A stretch of 64,000 nt of DNA from an uncultured bacterium (GCA_942636505.2 CALOGB020000126.1:62001-126000), one strand, 5' to 3'. Shown: positions 34,163 through 42,785, counted from the first letter of the stretch. Numbers and translations are program-made. Notes: generated from the letters alone by a model not told the origin.

Positions 34163-34224
34163 GCTCCGGTGGTGGGGAAACGCCCTTACCGCGGGGTAAG
34201 TTTCGTCTCCCCAACCACCGGAGC
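34163..34224 (-). other. Nested hairpin between wrbA and the DUF892 gene
   Basis: An 11-bp perfect arm (34163-34173 with 34214-34224) extends to about 16 bp with one bulge. The inner part holds a second stem, CTTACC (34185-34190) with GGTAAG (34195-34200), around a GCGG loop. It lies downstream of wrbA (stop at 34234) and in the leader of the DUF892 gene. It may be a weak terminator for wrbA or a structured leader. Confidence 0.5.
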
Positions 34225-34233
34225 CTCGGGGGA

Positions 34234-34836
34234 TCAGCCCTTCAGCTTGGCCGCCGTCTCGGCGATCCGCTTGCCCTGATAGCGCGCACCGTCGAGCTCT
34301 TCCTTGCTCGGCATGCGGCTGCCGTCGCCGTCCGAGATCGTCGTCGCGCCGTAGGGCGAGCCGCCCTTGACCGTGTCGACGCCCATCTGCGCCTGGAAGC
34401 CATAGTCGAGCCCGACGATCGTCATGCCGTGATGGATCAGGTTGGTGATGATCGAGAACAACGTCGTTTCCTGGCCGCCATGCTGGCTCGCGGTCGAGGT
34501 GAACGCACCGCCGACCTTGCCGATCAGCGCGCCCGAGAACCACTGGCCGCCGGTCGTATCCCAGAACTGCGCCATCTGCGCGGGCATCCGGCCGAAGCGG
34601 GTCGGCGCACCGACGATGATCGCGTCATACTGCTCGAGCGCGGCGGGGCCTTCGATCTCGGCATGCGCGGTATCGGTCTTGAAATGCGCCGCCTCGATCA
34701 CCGCCTGCGGTGCGGTTTCGGCGACGCGGCGGATGTCCACCTCGGCCCCACCGGCGCGCGCGCCCTCGGCGACGGCATCCGCCATCTGCTCGATATGGCC
34801 GTAGGACGAGTAATAGAGCACGAGAACCTTGGTCAT
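34234..34836 (-). CDS. wrbA: NAD(P)H:quinone oxidoreductase WrbA
   Basis: 200 residues, exactly the usual WrbA length. The FMN-binding loop is [20 protein letters not shown]; the second loop is [22 protein letters not shown], and [13 protein letters not shown] completes the flavin site. C-terminal [20 protein letters not shown] is diagnostic. WrbA reduces quinones by two electrons, avoiding semiquinone radicals; it is tetrameric and cytoplasmic. It lies upstream of the DUF892 gene on the same strand, a common stress-gene neighbourhood. Confidence 0.96.
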   Translation of the reverse strand: MTKVLVLYYSSYGHIEQMADAVAEGARAGGAEVDIRRVAETAPQAVIEAAHFKTDTAHAEIEGPAALEQYDAIIVGAPTRFGRMPAQMAQFWDTTGGQWFSGALIGKVGGAFTSTASQHGGQETTLFSIITNLIHHGMTIVGLDYGFQAQMGVDTVKGGSPYGATTISDGDGSRMPSKEELDGARYQGKRIAETAAKLKG

Positions 34837-34853
34837 ATGTGTTTCCTTCGAGT

Positions 34854-34950
34854 TCCCCTCCCGCTTGCGGGAGGGGTTAGGGGAGGGCAGTTCCGGGGAG
34901 GATCACGGGAGGAGGCCCCTCCCCCGCCCCCTCCCGCAAGCGGGAGGGGA
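34854..34950. repeat. Palindromic intergenic repeat between pirin and wrbA genes
   Basis: Two arms, each itself a palindrome of the type CCCCTCCCGC-TT-GCGGGAGGGG, lie at 34854-34888 and 34914-34950 in inverted orientation around a 25-bp spacer. The whole could fold into a long hairpin or a cruciform. The composition resembles the repeats at 38.8 and 41.2 kb but the sequence of the arms differs. It probably belongs to a REP/MITE-like class common in sphingomonad genomes. Confidence 0.8.
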
Positions 34951-34953
34951 GTC

Positions 34954-35673
34954 TTACTCCGAGTCTACCAGAACGATCTCGGCGTCTTCTTGAGCCGTGA
35001 TCGTCACCGTCTGGCCGCCCAGCAGCGCCGCTCCGTCGCGCGCACCAAAGGCATCGTCGCCGATCGTGATCGCACCGGTCGCCGGCACCAGATACACATG
35101 GCGTCCCTCGCCGACCGCATAGTCGACGCTGTCGCCAGCCTTCAGCGTCGCCGCCAGCACCCGCGCATTCGCCCGGATCGGCAACGCGTCGCCGTCGCCT
35201 TCGAACCCGCTGGCCAGCGTCACGAACTGCCCGGAGCGCTCGCCCTTAGGAAACGGCTTGGCACCCCAGCTCGGCGCGCCACCTTTACGCGAAGGCTCGA
35301 TCCAGATCTGGAAGATCGTCGTCGTCTCGGGCTCGAGGTTATACTCGGCATGCCGCACGCCGGTGCCCGCGCTCATCACCTGCACGTCGCCAGCCTCGGT
35401 GCGGCCCTTGTTGCCGAGCGAGTCCTGGTGCGTGATCGCACCCGAGCGGACATAGGTAATGATCTCCATGTCCTGATGCGGATGCGGCGGGAAGCCCGAG
35501 TTCGCGGCGATCTGGTCGTCGTTCCAGACGCGGATCGCGCCCCACCCCATCCGGGCGGGATCGTAATAGCTCGCGAACGAGAAATGGTGCCGCGCGTTCA
35601 GCCAGCCGTGATCGGCATGGCCAAGGCTGTCGAAACTGCGGCGTTCAACTTTGGAAAGGATCGTGGTCGTCAT
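34954..35673 (-). CDS. Pirin family protein (quercetinase-like)
   Basis: 239 residues of the bacterial pirin/YhhW type, a bicupin. The metal ligands of the N-terminal cupin are visible: FPPHPHQDMEIITYV (two His and Glu) and GTGVRHAEYN (His). ADHGWLNARHHFSFASYYDP is the family's N-terminal hallmark. Related enzymes show quercetin 2,3-dioxygenase activity in vitro; others act as redox-sensing regulators. It is divergent from a LysR-type gene, a frequently seen pairing in which the LysR protein controls the pirin gene. Confidence 0.93.
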   Translation of the reverse strand: MTTTILSKVERRSFDSLGHADHGWLNARHHFSFASYYDPARMGWGAIRVWNDDQIAANSGFPPHPHQDMEIITYVRSGAITHQDSLGNKGRTEAGDVQVMSAGTGVRHAEYNLEPETTTIFQIWIEPSRKGGAPSWGAKPFPKGERSGQFVTLASGFEGDGDALPIRANARVLAATLKAGDSVDYAVGEGRHVYLVPATGAITIGDDAFGARDGAALLGGQTVTITAQEDAEIVLVDSE

Positions 35674-35736
35674 GATAGGTCTCCACTGGTTGACCCCAAG
35701 ATAGGCGCTGCGATTACGCCGTAAATAGAAACGCTG

Positions 35737-35751
35737 GAAACCGATCGTTTC
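35737..35751. promoter_or_regulatory. Candidate operator between pirin and LysR genes
   Basis: GAAAC-N5-GTTTC forms a 15-bp interrupted dyad 64 bp upstream of the pirin start. LysR regulators bind such interrupted dyads (T-N11-A type) in divergent promoters, so this is the best candidate seen here. The evidence is symmetry and position alone. Confidence 0.35.
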
Positions 35752-35792
35752 GGTGAGTAATGTGTGTTCGAAGTAGAACGCCCATAGAGTGC

Positions 35793-35898
35793 ACCACCCC
35801 GGCGGAGGCCGGGGCCCAGTTGGGGAACGTTGGTAACGAAGTGCGGCCCGTCGTTACGACCACCTTTCCAACTGGGCCCCGGCCTCCGCCGGGGTGGT
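35793..35898. repeat. 106-bp inverted-repeat element
   Basis: Two perfect 31-bp arms (35793-35823 with 35868-35898) enclose a 44-bp centre that holds a second, 7-bp inverted repeat (GTAACGA at 35833-35839 with TCGTTAC at 35851-35857). The arms start and end with ACCACCCCGG / CCGGGGTGGT. It lies just upstream of the LysR start. The form suggests a non-autonomous MITE-like element or a structured repeat. Confidence 0.85.
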
Positions 35899-35927
35899 AA
35901 TCACGACACAATCGCGGAGACCCAAGA

Positions 35928-36833
35928 ATGCGCCTGCCCGATCTCGAAGCCTGGGCGATCTTCGCCAGCGTCGTAGAGCACCGCTCGTTCAGCGCCGCCG
36001 CCGACGCGGTCGGGCTCAGCAAAGCGACCGTGTCGAAGGCGATCACCCGCCTCGAAGCACATCTCGGCCAGTCGCTCTTCCACCGCACCTCGCGCCGCCT
36101 CGCGCTCACCGAAGCCGGCAAGCCACTCGCCGAGCACGCCGCGCGCATCCTCGCCGAAGCCCGCGCCGCCGAGGAATCCGCACACGACGCCGCCAGCGCG
36201 CATACCGGCCGCGTCCGCCTTGCCGCACCGATGAGCTTCGGCGTCACCAACGTCGCACCGATCCTCGCCGAGTTCCTCGTCGCGCACCCGGGTATCGAGG
36301 TCGATTTCCACCTCTCGGACGCACGCGTCGACATCGTCGCCGAAGGGTTCGACGTCGCGCTGCGGATCGCCGAGCTGCCCGACAGCTCGCTGCGTGCCCG
36401 CCGCCTGTGCAGCATCCAGGCGCACACCGTCGCCGCCCCCAGCTACCTCGCGAAGCACGGCACCCCGACGCACCCGGCACAGCTCGGCGAGCACCAGCTG
36501 GTCGGCTATTCGAACGTCGTCGGCCCGTGGCGCTTCCACGGCCCCGGCGGCGCCGACGTCTCGGTCCGCCTGCAGGGCCAGCTCACCGCAAACAGCGGCG
36601 AGGCGATCGTCCCCGCGCTGATCGCCGGGCTAGGCATCGCGCGCCTGCCCGACTTCATCGTCGACCGGCATATCGCGTCCGGCGAACTCGTTATCATCCT
36701 GCAAGACTGGGCACCCGCCAAGATCGGTCTCCATCTCCTGACCCCGCCAAGTCCCCTCCGTCCGGCGCGCGTCGAGGCACTGATAGACTTCCTCGCCGCA
36801 CGCCTTCGCGACCCCAATGCAGGGCAAGCGTAA
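35928..36833 (+). CDS. LysR-type transcriptional regulator
   Basis: 301 residues. The N-terminal winged helix-turn-helix is canonical: FASVVEHRSFSAAADAVGLS, KATVSKAITRLEAHLGQ, LFHRTSRRLALTEAG. The effector domain begins at GRVRLAAPMSFGVTNVAP and ends with FLAARLRD. The gene is divergent from the pirin gene, with 254 bp between them, and probably regulates it and itself. The inverted-repeat element at 35793-35898 reaches to 30 bp before the start codon and may affect its expression. Effector unknown. Confidence 0.92.
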   Translation: MRLPDLEAWAIFASVVEHRSFSAAADAVGLSKATVSKAITRLEAHLGQSLFHRTSRRLALTEAGKPLAEHAARILAEARAAEESAHDAASAHTGRVRLAAPMSFGVTNVAPILAEFLVAHPGIEVDFHLSDARVDIVAEGFDVALRIAELPDSSLRARRLCSIQAHTVAAPSYLAKHGTPTHPAQLGEHQLVGYSNVVGPWRFHGPGGADVSVRLQGQLTANSGEAIVPALIAGLGIARLPDFIVDRHIASGELVIILQDWAPAKIGLHLLTPPSPLRPARVEALIDFLAARLRDPNAGQA

Positions 36834-37088
36834 AGCGGCGACCTTGCGCAAAACCGGGCCGGATGCCATGTAAGAGCCTGGATAGACGCTCGAGTTTGCA
36901 CCCCAGCGCGATCCCAACGACACCCGATACCGGGATGAGGACTTTGAGCAGCGGCCGCGCTCAGTCGGTAGTATGTGTATCGATTTCCGTGATTTCCGCG
37001 TGGCTGACCCGATAATCCGGTCATGGATTCTCGTCGTCTTCGGCCTGTGTCGGGACAGCGGACCATGCCGAAACGTAAAGGCATGACC

Positions 37089-38801
37089 ATGCGGCCAGAC
37101 GCTAACGACACGATCTCCCCAGAAACCAAGACCGGCGTGACCCGCCGCAACCTGCTCGGCTCGGCGATCGTCGCCGGCGGTGCAGCCGCGCTGCCGATCG
37201 CACACGCCGACGCTGCGACGACCGAGCGCACCGTCGACGTCCTGCTGATCGGCGGCGGCATTATGAGCGCAACGCTCGCCGTCCTGCTGCGCGAGCTCGA
37301 GCCGACCTGGACGATCGAAATGGTCGAGCGCCTAGACAAGGTCGCCGACGAGAGCTCCAACGGCTGGAACAACGCCGGCACCGGCCACTCCGCGCTGTGC
37401 GAACTCAACTACACGCCGGTCAACAAGGCCGACGGCAAGGTCGAGATCGCCAAGGCGGTCGAGATCAACGAGCAGTTCCAGGTCACGCGCCAGTTCCTCA
37501 GCCACCAGGTCGATACCGGCATCCTCGCCAACCCGCGCTCGTTCATCAATTCGACGCCGCACATGAATCTCGTATGGGGCGATGCCAACGTCGCCTTCCT
37601 GCAAAAGCGCCACGCCGCGCTCCAGGCGAGCCCGCTCTTCTCGGGGATGGAATTCACCACCGACCCGAAGCAGATCTCGCAGTGGGTGCCGGTGATGATG
37701 GAGGGCCGCGCGCCCGGCACGAAGCTCGCCGCGACGCGCTCGCCGCTCGGCACCGACTGCGACTGGGGCGAGGTCACGCGCCAGTACATCGCCTCGCTCG
37801 CCAAGCAGGACAATTTCACGCTGACCACGGGCCACGAGGTCCGCTCGCTCGAACGCGAGACGATCGGCGGCAAGAAGGCGCGCTGGCGCGTCACCGCGCG
37901 CGACATGAAGACCGACGAGAAACAGGTCATCAAGGCACGCTTCGTGTTCGCAGGCGCAGGCGGCGGCGCGCTGCCGATCCTCCAGAAGTCCGGCATTCCC
38001 GAGGCCGACGATTATGCCGGCTTCCCGGTCGGCGGCTCGTTCCTCGTCGCGGACAAGCCCGCAATCACGCACCGCCATCTCGCGAAGGTCTACGGCAAGG
38101 CGGCGGTCGGCTCGCCGCCGATGTCCGTGCCCCATCTCGACACGCGCTTCCTCGACGGCAAGCAGGCGCTGTTGTTCGGCCCGTTCGCGACCTTCTCGAC
38201 CAAGTTCCTCAAGGAAGGCTCGTATTTCGATCTTCCGGCGTCGGTGACGCTCGACAATTTCCGGCCGATGCTCGCCGTCGGCTGGGACGATTTCGACCTC
38301 GTCGAATATCTCGCGGGCCAGCTCATCATGTCGGACAGCGACCGGATGGATGCCCTGCGCGAGTATTTCCCGGGTGCGAAGGACGGCGACTGGCGCCTGT
38401 GGCAGGCGGGCCAGCGCGTCCAGATCATCAAGCGCGATCCGGAAAAGGGCGGCGTGCTGCGGCTTGGCACCGAGATCGTCGCGTCGAAGGACGGCTCGAT
38501 CGCCGCGCTGCTCGGCGCCTCGCCGGGTGCCTCGACCGCGCCGTCGATCATGCTCAACCTGTTGAAGAAAGTGTTCCCGAACCATCTCGCCACCGCCAGC
38601 TGGCAGGCCAAGATCCGCGAGATCGTGCCGACCTACGGCGTGATGCTCAACGAGACCCCGGACGTCCTCGCCGAGCATTGGGCCTCGACCGCGGACACGC
38701 TGCAACTCGCGATCCCCTCGCCCACGGTCGGCGTCGCAGCCAGCCCACGCCCCGCGGCGATGCGCGTAAAGCCAGACCGCAGCCCCGACCTCGCGCTCTA
38801 A
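37089..38801 (+). CDS. mqo: Malate:quinone oxidoreductase with Tat-like signal
   Basis: 570 residues from the ATG at 37089 (AAGG 7 nt upstream); ATGs at 37083 and 37023 are alternatives. The FAD-dependent enzyme oxidises malate to oxaloacetate and reduces quinone. Family features: [82 protein letters not shown] and TLFGASPGAS-like [11 protein letters not shown]. The N-terminus has a twin-arginine-type signal, [19 protein letters not shown], ending ADA. Standard Mqo lacks one and works on the cytoplasmic face of the inner membrane, so this copy may be exported. It is monocistronic. Confidence 0.93.
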   Translation: MRPDANDTISPETKTGVTRRNLLGSAIVAGGAAALPIAHADAATTERTVDVLLIGGGIMSATLAVLLRELEPTWTIEMVERLDKVADESSNGWNNAGTGHSALCELNYTPVNKADGKVEIAKAVEINEQFQVTRQFLSHQVDTGILANPRSFINSTPHMNLVWGDANVAFLQKRHAALQASPLFSGMEFTTDPKQISQWVPVMMEGRAPGTKLAATRSPLGTDCDWGEVTRQYIASLAKQDNFTLTTGHEVRSLERETIGGKKARWRVTARDMKTDEKQVIKARFVFAGAGGGALPILQKSGIPEADDYAGFPVGGSFLVADKPAITHRHLAKVYGKAAVGSPPMSVPHLDTRFLDGKQALLFGPFATFSTKFLKEGSYFDLPASVTLDNFRPMLAVGWDDFDLVEYLAGQLIMSDSDRMDALREYFPGAKDGDWRLWQAGQRVQIIKRDPEKGGVLRLGTEIVASKDGSIAALLGASPGASTAPSIMLNLLKKVFPNHLATASWQAKIREIVPTYGVMLNETPDVLAEHWASTADTLQLAIPSPTVGVAASPRPAAMRVKPDRSPDLAL

Positions 38802-38824
38802 GTTATACCGACGTCCATTCTACA

Positions 38825-38949
38825 ATCCTCCCCCGCCAGGGGGAGGTGGCTGGCACTTGCCGGACGGAGGGGGAGGCAGGCGATGACTGCCGTTGCGTGT
38901 CCTCCCCCTCCGTCACCTTCGGCGACACCTTCCCCTGGCGGGGGAGGAT
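38825..38949. repeat. Palindromic intergenic repeat, copy 1
   Basis: A 125-bp element bounded by ATCCTCCCCCGCCAGGGG at the left and its reverse complement at the right, with internal pairs GACGGAGGGGGAGG / CCTCCCCCTCCGTC. A second copy lies at 41209-41332 in the same arrangement, with differences mainly in the centre. Two close copies with paired changes suggest selection for folding or a shared mobile origin. Confidence 0.85.
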
Positions 38950-39085
38950 CAGCGAGTGTCGTTTCAGGAACGTACCATAAGTCCTTGGAACGGCTGTCCT
39001 ACGCTGCGACGATCTGCCACGGTCGCAAGATGATCGCCCCGCCACCCTCGCAAAACCACCACCAATCCGGCCAAGGATCGGCTCC

Positions 39086-39152
39086 AAAAGCCGGAAGTGC
39101 ACACTCCGCGCAAACCGCGCCAGCGTGTGCACTTTGTGAACTTCCAGCTTTT
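39086..39152. repeat. Imperfect inverted repeat upstream of the AI-2E transporter
   Basis: AAGTGCACAC (39095-39104) is the exact reverse complement of GTGTGCACTT (39125-39134). Outside it, AAAAGCCGGAAG (39086-39097) pairs with CTTCCAGCTTTT (39141-39152) with one mismatch. The RNA could fold into a long hairpin, or the DNA could be a dyad operator. It ends 15 bp before the transporter's GTG start. Confidence 0.6.
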
Positions 39153-39166
39153 CGGCGGGCCGCAGC

Positions 39167-40258
39167 GTGAACCGCCTGGCCCCCGATGCAGACGATTCTC
39201 GCTTCATCCGCCGCGTCATCCTGACCATCGTGATCGTCGCGGTCGTCGCGGCACTCTACAAGGCGGGCGACCTGCTCATCCTCGCCTTCGGATCGATGCT
39301 CGGCGCGATCGTCATCCACGCGATCGCCGATCTCTACCGCGACCATCTCCGCGTTCCGCGCAAGCCGGCGCTCGGCCTCGGCATCGCCACCGTGCTCGGC
39401 GTCATCGCGTTCCTGGTCTGGTTGTTCGGCGTGCAGTTTCGCAGCCAGGTCAACGTCCTGATCGCTCAGACGCCGGCGCTGCTCGACCAACTCGCCGCGT
39501 ATCTCTCGCAAAGTGCGGTCGGCGCGAAGCTCGTCGATGCCGTGCAGCAGGCCTATGCCGGGTCGAAGGTCGCGCAGGATGTCGGCGGACTCGTGACGGG
39601 AGCGGGCGAACTTGTGCTCAACTGCCTGTTGCTACTGGTCGGCGCGCTGTTCTTTGCCGCGGATCCCAAGGTGTATGAACGCGGCTTCCTGCTGCTGATC
39701 CCGCGCTCGAAGCGGGCCGCAGTCGAGGACGCGCTGTTCGACGTGGGCTCGACGCTGCGGCTGTGGCTCGGCTCGTCGCTGATCCTGATGACGACGATGG
39801 GAATCCTGGTCGGCATCGGGCTCTGGTTGTCGGACGTCCCCAGCGCCGCCGCGCTCGGTCTGCTCGCCGGATTGTCCGAATTCATTCCGTATATCGGGCC
39901 TACCGCGGCGATGATCCCGGCGCTCGGGCTTGCCGCGACGCAAGGAACCTCGTCGATCGTCGGCACGCTCGTCACCTATGCGGTCGTACGGCTCGTCCAG
40001 ACCAATTTCATCACGCCGTACGTCCAGAACCGCGTGATCTCGATCCCGCCCGCGATCACGGTTTTCGCGATCATCGGCATCGGTACGATCTTCGGCCTGT
40101 TCGGCTTGTTCTTTTCAGCAGCGCTGCTGGTGGTGATCTTCACGCTCGTCCGCAGCCTGTATCTGCGCGAGGTTCTCGGGGAGGATATCCCGAAGACGGT
40201 CCACCGGACGCTGCTCGGCCCCGACCTGACGCCGAGCCCTCCCGCTGAAGATTTGTAA
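39167..40258 (+). CDS. AI-2E family transporter (PerM/TqsA type)
   Basis: 363 residues with about eight membrane helices: a first pair at 15-60, one at 70-95, a cytoplasmic or periplasmic helical domain (about 95-155), then paired helices to the end. The family hallmark is seen: ALLGLLAGLSEFIPYIGP-type, here GLLAGLSEFIPYIGPTAAMI. NFITPYVQNRVISIPPAITV matches the conserved C-terminal block. Members export small molecules (AI-2, indole, sodium/proton exchange in some); the substrate cannot be assigned here. The start is GTG at 39167. ctrA follows 152 bp downstream on the same strand. Confidence 0.9.
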   Translation: MNRLAPDADDSRFIRRVILTIVIVAVVAALYKAGDLLILAFGSMLGAIVIHAIADLYRDHLRVPRKPALGLGIATVLGVIAFLVWLFGVQFRSQVNVLIAQTPALLDQLAAYLSQSAVGAKLVDAVQQAYAGSKVAQDVGGLVTGAGELVLNCLLLLVGALFFAADPKVYERGFLLLIPRSKRAAVEDALFDVGSTLRLWLGSSLILMTTMGILVGIGLWLSDVPSAAALGLLAGLSEFIPYIGPTAAMIPALGLAATQGTSSIVGTLVTYAVVRLVQTNFITPYVQNRVISIPPAITVFAIIGIGTIFGLFGLFFSAALLVVIFTLVRSLYLREVLGEDIPKTVHRTLLGPDLTPSPPAEDL

Positions 40259-40305
40259 GGAATTCAACCGCTCGCTGGTGATCCGGCCGATTCGTCCCGT
40301 CAACC

Positions 40306-40322
40306 TTAGTTCGAAATTAACC
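40306..40322 (+). promoter_or_regulatory. Candidate CtrA box upstream of ctrA
   Basis: TTAG (40306-40309), 7 nt, then TTAA (40317-40320) followed by CC. CtrA binds TTAA-N7-TTAA(C), so one of eight core bases differs. An inverted half-site GGTTAA lies at 40344-40349, and a GANTC site (GATTC, 40289-40293), target of the CcrM methylase, lies just upstream. In Caulobacter, ctrA is controlled by CtrA itself and by GANTC methylation. Confidence 0.6.
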
Positions 40323-40410
40323 TTTTGCCTTCAGATGTTGTGTGGTTAATGAATGGAAGTCGAGCTGCTGACATGGGGTGTCGGGCGGTCTCGCGAACAG
40401 GGGACGACGC

Positions 40411-41112
40411 ATGCGAGTGCTGCTGATCGAGGACGAGCCGACGACGGCCAAGGCTATCGAGCTGATGCTGACGACCGAAGGGTTCAACGTCTACATCACT
40501 GATCTCGGGGAAGAGGGCCTCGATCTGGGCAAGCTGTATGATTACGACATCATCCTGCTCGACCTGAACCTGCCCGACATGCACGGCTATGACGTGCTCA
40601 AGCGCCTGCGTGTCGCCCGCGTCGCGACGCCGGTACTGATCCTGTCGGGCGTCAACGAGATGGACTCGAAAGTTCGCAGCTTCGGCTTCGGCGCCGACGA
40701 CTATGTCACCAAGCCGTTCCACCGCGAGGAACTGATCGCGCGCATCCACGCCGTCGTCCGCCGCTCGAAGGGTCACAGCCAGTCGGTCATCCGCACCGGC
40801 AAGCTGGCGGTCAATCTCGATGCGAAGACGGTCGAGGTCAACGGCAGCCGCGTTCACCTGACCGGCAAGGAATATGCGATGCTGGAGCTGCTTTCGCTCC
40901 GCAAGGGCACGACCTTGACCAAGGAAATGTTCCTCAACCACCTCTACGGCGGGATGGACGAGCCCGAGCTGAAGATCATCGACGTCTTCATCTGCAAGCT
41001 GCGGAAAAAGCTCAGCCTCGCGTGCGACGGCGAGAATTACATCGAGACCGTCTGGGGTCGCGGCTACGTGCTGCGCGAACCCGACGAAGTGCTCGAATCC
41101 CAGGTCGCGTAA
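40411..41112 (+). CDS. ctrA: Cell-cycle response regulator CtrA
   Basis: 233 residues: receiver domain (1-120) with phospho-acceptor Asp51 in [13 protein letters not shown], Lys in [11 protein letters not shown], and an OmpR-type winged helix (about 130-228) with [35 protein letters not shown] and [13 protein letters not shown]. The last block is essentially invariant in alphaproteobacterial CtrA. CtrA is the master regulator that, when phosphorylated through CckA-ChpT, controls polar development, motility and pili. AGGGG lies 8 nt before the ATG. A candidate self-binding site lies upstream, and a clear terminator follows. Confidence 0.97.
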   Translation: MRVLLIEDEPTTAKAIELMLTTEGFNVYITDLGEEGLDLGKLYDYDIILLDLNLPDMHGYDVLKRLRVARVATPVLILSGVNEMDSKVRSFGFGADDYVTKPFHREELIARIHAVVRRSKGHSQSVIRTGKLAVNLDAKTVEVNGSRVHLTGKEYAMLELLSLRKGTTLTKEMFLNHLYGGMDEPELKIIDVFICKLRKKLSLACDGENYIETVWGRGYVLREPDEVLESQVA

Positions 41113-41134
41113 CTCCCCAGTTTTTGGGAGCACG

Positions 41135-41170
41135 AAGGCCGCGGCATCGGGGGGTGCCGCGGCCTTTCCT
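41135..41170 (+). terminator. ctrA terminator
   Basis: A perfect 12-bp stem (41135-41146 with 41155-41166) with an 8-nt loop rich in G is followed by TCCTATTTATT. It lies 23 bp after the ctrA stop. Confidence 0.8.
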
Positions 41171-41208
41171 ATTTATTCCTAGTTATGGGGTGCCAAGCTG
41201 TCCATCTC

Positions 41209-41332
41209 ATCCTCCCCCGCCAGGGGGAGGTGGCTGGCTCTTGCCAGACGGAGGGGGAGGAAAGCGAAACGTCGGTTGCGCATCCTCCCCCTCCGTCGCC
41301 TACGGCGCCACCTCCCCCTTGCGGGGGAGGAT
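41209..41332. repeat. Palindromic intergenic repeat, copy 2
   Basis: This 124-bp element has the same layout as the one at 38825-38949: outer arms ATCCTCCCCCGCC / GGGGGAGGAT and inner pairs around GACGGAGGGGGAGGA. The middle differs between the copies. It fills the gap between the ctrA terminator and the 3' end of the second phospholipase D gene, so it lies in a convergent gap where insertion is least harmful. Confidence 0.85.
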
Positions 41333-41345
41333 ACTGGAACTCGTT

Positions 41346-42785
41346 CTAAGTCTTACGCCGCCACCGCCGAAACAGCCCCCGCTTGCTGAGCGACTCGAAC
41401 ATCTCCTGCGGGCCTTCCGGATCGAGCACCTCGTTGTCTGCCAACCAAGCCTCTACCGCAGTCAGGTCGGGTACCTCGTAACACCGCAGCGTCTTGCTCA
41501 CGCCGGCCCGCTCCTGTCGCAACCGCTCGATCGTCTCGATCAACGATCCCGTCTCGGCGATCATCGCACTGACCACCTCCACCGCGACACCGAGGTGCTC
41601 CGCCATCAACCCGTCCCGGATCGCCGCAACAGCCTTCGAGGTCGCAGCGTCGGTAGCCCGGATCGCAAGGTCGCACTCGGTATCGAGCCGCAGCGACCGG
41701 TTGTTGACGTTCGAAGACCCCAAGCGGAACACGTCGTCGTCCGCGATCAGAATCTTGGCGTGGCAATAGATCGGCGCGCCGTCCCTCGTGTACGGATGAT
41801 ACATCCGCAGCCGCCGGTGCGTGTCGCGCCGGTGCAGCGCCTCCATCAACCGCGCCCGTGCGGTGTCCATCGCCAGCGGCTCCAGCCACCCCTGCGCCAC
41901 GGTCGGGTTGATGATGACGATCTCCGGCCCATCCGCCTCGTCGAGCCGCCTCGCCACCGCCTCCGCCACTTTCCGCGACGCGAAATACTGGCTCTCGATA
42001 TACAGATGCTTCCTCGCGCGGGCGATCTGCCCGAGGAACAGCGCCTCGCTCTCGTACACCGGCGCCTGGTCCGACATCTCCGGCTCGGTCCGCGCTATGC
42101 CGACGTTGACGTTGTGGAAATCCACTGCGAGTCCCTCAGGCCAGAACGTCCCGCCGGCCAAGCCCGCCGCCATCGGCTTGCCGCCCGCCAGTCGCCAGCG
42201 CCGGCGGAACAGCTCGCCCAGCGCATGGGCGACGGGGCCCTGCACTGCGCTGATCGCGTCGTGCCACGGCTTGTACGGCTTGCCCGACGGCTGAACGCGG
42301 TGCGGATCGCCGTCGTGGTGCTCGCGCGTGTCCCAGCGGTCGCCGGTCATGTCGATCCCGCCGCAGAACGCCAGCGCGTCGTCGATGATGACGATCTTCT
42401 GGTGATGCGACGCAGCGGTCGGATGATGCCCGTCGAGCTTGGTGTGGATCCGCTTGTGCCGCATCCACTTGATCATCGTGAACAGCGTCGATCCGCGGAA
42501 CAGCGACTTGATCGCCCCGGTATCCCAGCGCAGCACGAAGATCTCGAGTTCGGGTTCGCGCTCGACCAGCCAGTGCATGAACGCGCCCAGCGTCTTGGGT
42601 TCGCCCGGCCGATCGACGCCCGGCTCGAGAGAAATACGCGCATCGAAGTCCCAGCCGATTAGCAGGATGCGGCGTTTGGCCCCCAGCATCGCGACGCGCG
42701 CCGTCCGGAAATAATCCGCCGCATCGACGATCACCGCCATCCGCTCGGCGCGTTCGATCCGCCAGCACTCCGTCCCAACCTGCAT
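41346..42785 (-). CDS. Phospholipase D / cardiolipin synthase-like enzyme (paralogue 2)
   Basis: 479 residues from the ATG at 42785, which has AAGGGA 6 nt upstream; an in-frame start at 42830 is less likely. Two HKD motifs: HHQKIVIIDDA (His128, Lys130) and HAKILIADDDV, followed by GSSNVNNRSLRLDTECD. The LDGHHP, CGGIDMTGDRWDTREH and ESQYFASRKVAEAVARRL blocks are nearly identical to those of paralogue 1 (16.1-17.7 kb). It lacks that protein's C-terminal hydrophobic helix and ends in a basic RGLFRRWRRKT. The pair probably acts on phospholipid headgroups at the inner membrane. It is divergent from dinB. Confidence 0.9.
   Translation of the reverse strand: MQVGTECWRIERAERMAVIVDAADYFRTARVAMLGAKRRILLIGWDFDARISLEPGVDRPGEPKTLGAFMHWLVEREPELEIFVLRWDTGAIKSLFRGSTLFTMIKWMRHKRIHTKLDGHHPTAASHHQKIVIIDDALAFCGGIDMTGDRWDTREHHDGDPHRVQPSGKPYKPWHDAISAVQGPVAHALGELFRRRWRLAGGKPMAAGLAGGTFWPEGLAVDFHNVNVGIARTEPEMSDQAPVYESEALFLGQIARARKHLYIESQYFASRKVAEAVARRLDEADGPEIVIINPTVAQGWLEPLAMDTARARLMEALHRRDTHRRLRMYHPYTRDGAPIYCHAKILIADDDVFRLGSSNVNNRSLRLDTECDLAIRATDAATSKAVAAIRDGLMAEHLGVAVEVVSAMIAETGSLIETIERLRQERAGVSKTLRCYEVPDLTAVEAWLADNEVLDPEGPQEMFESLSKRGLFRRWRRKT

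Larger units (their letters stand above)
38802..39166. other. 365-bp gap with two structured repeats
   Basis: No gene is supported between mqo and the AI-2E family transporter. The gap holds a palindromic repeat (38825-38949) and a separate imperfect inverted repeat (39086-39152), listed on their own. The remainder (38950-39085) shows nothing I can name; short open frames here are GC-driven. The promoter of the transporter must lie in or near the second repeat. Confidence 0.5.

Noticed and set aside
37332..38705. A 457-codon minus-strand frame opposite mqo
   Set aside because: Shadow of mqo, with no recognisable motif.
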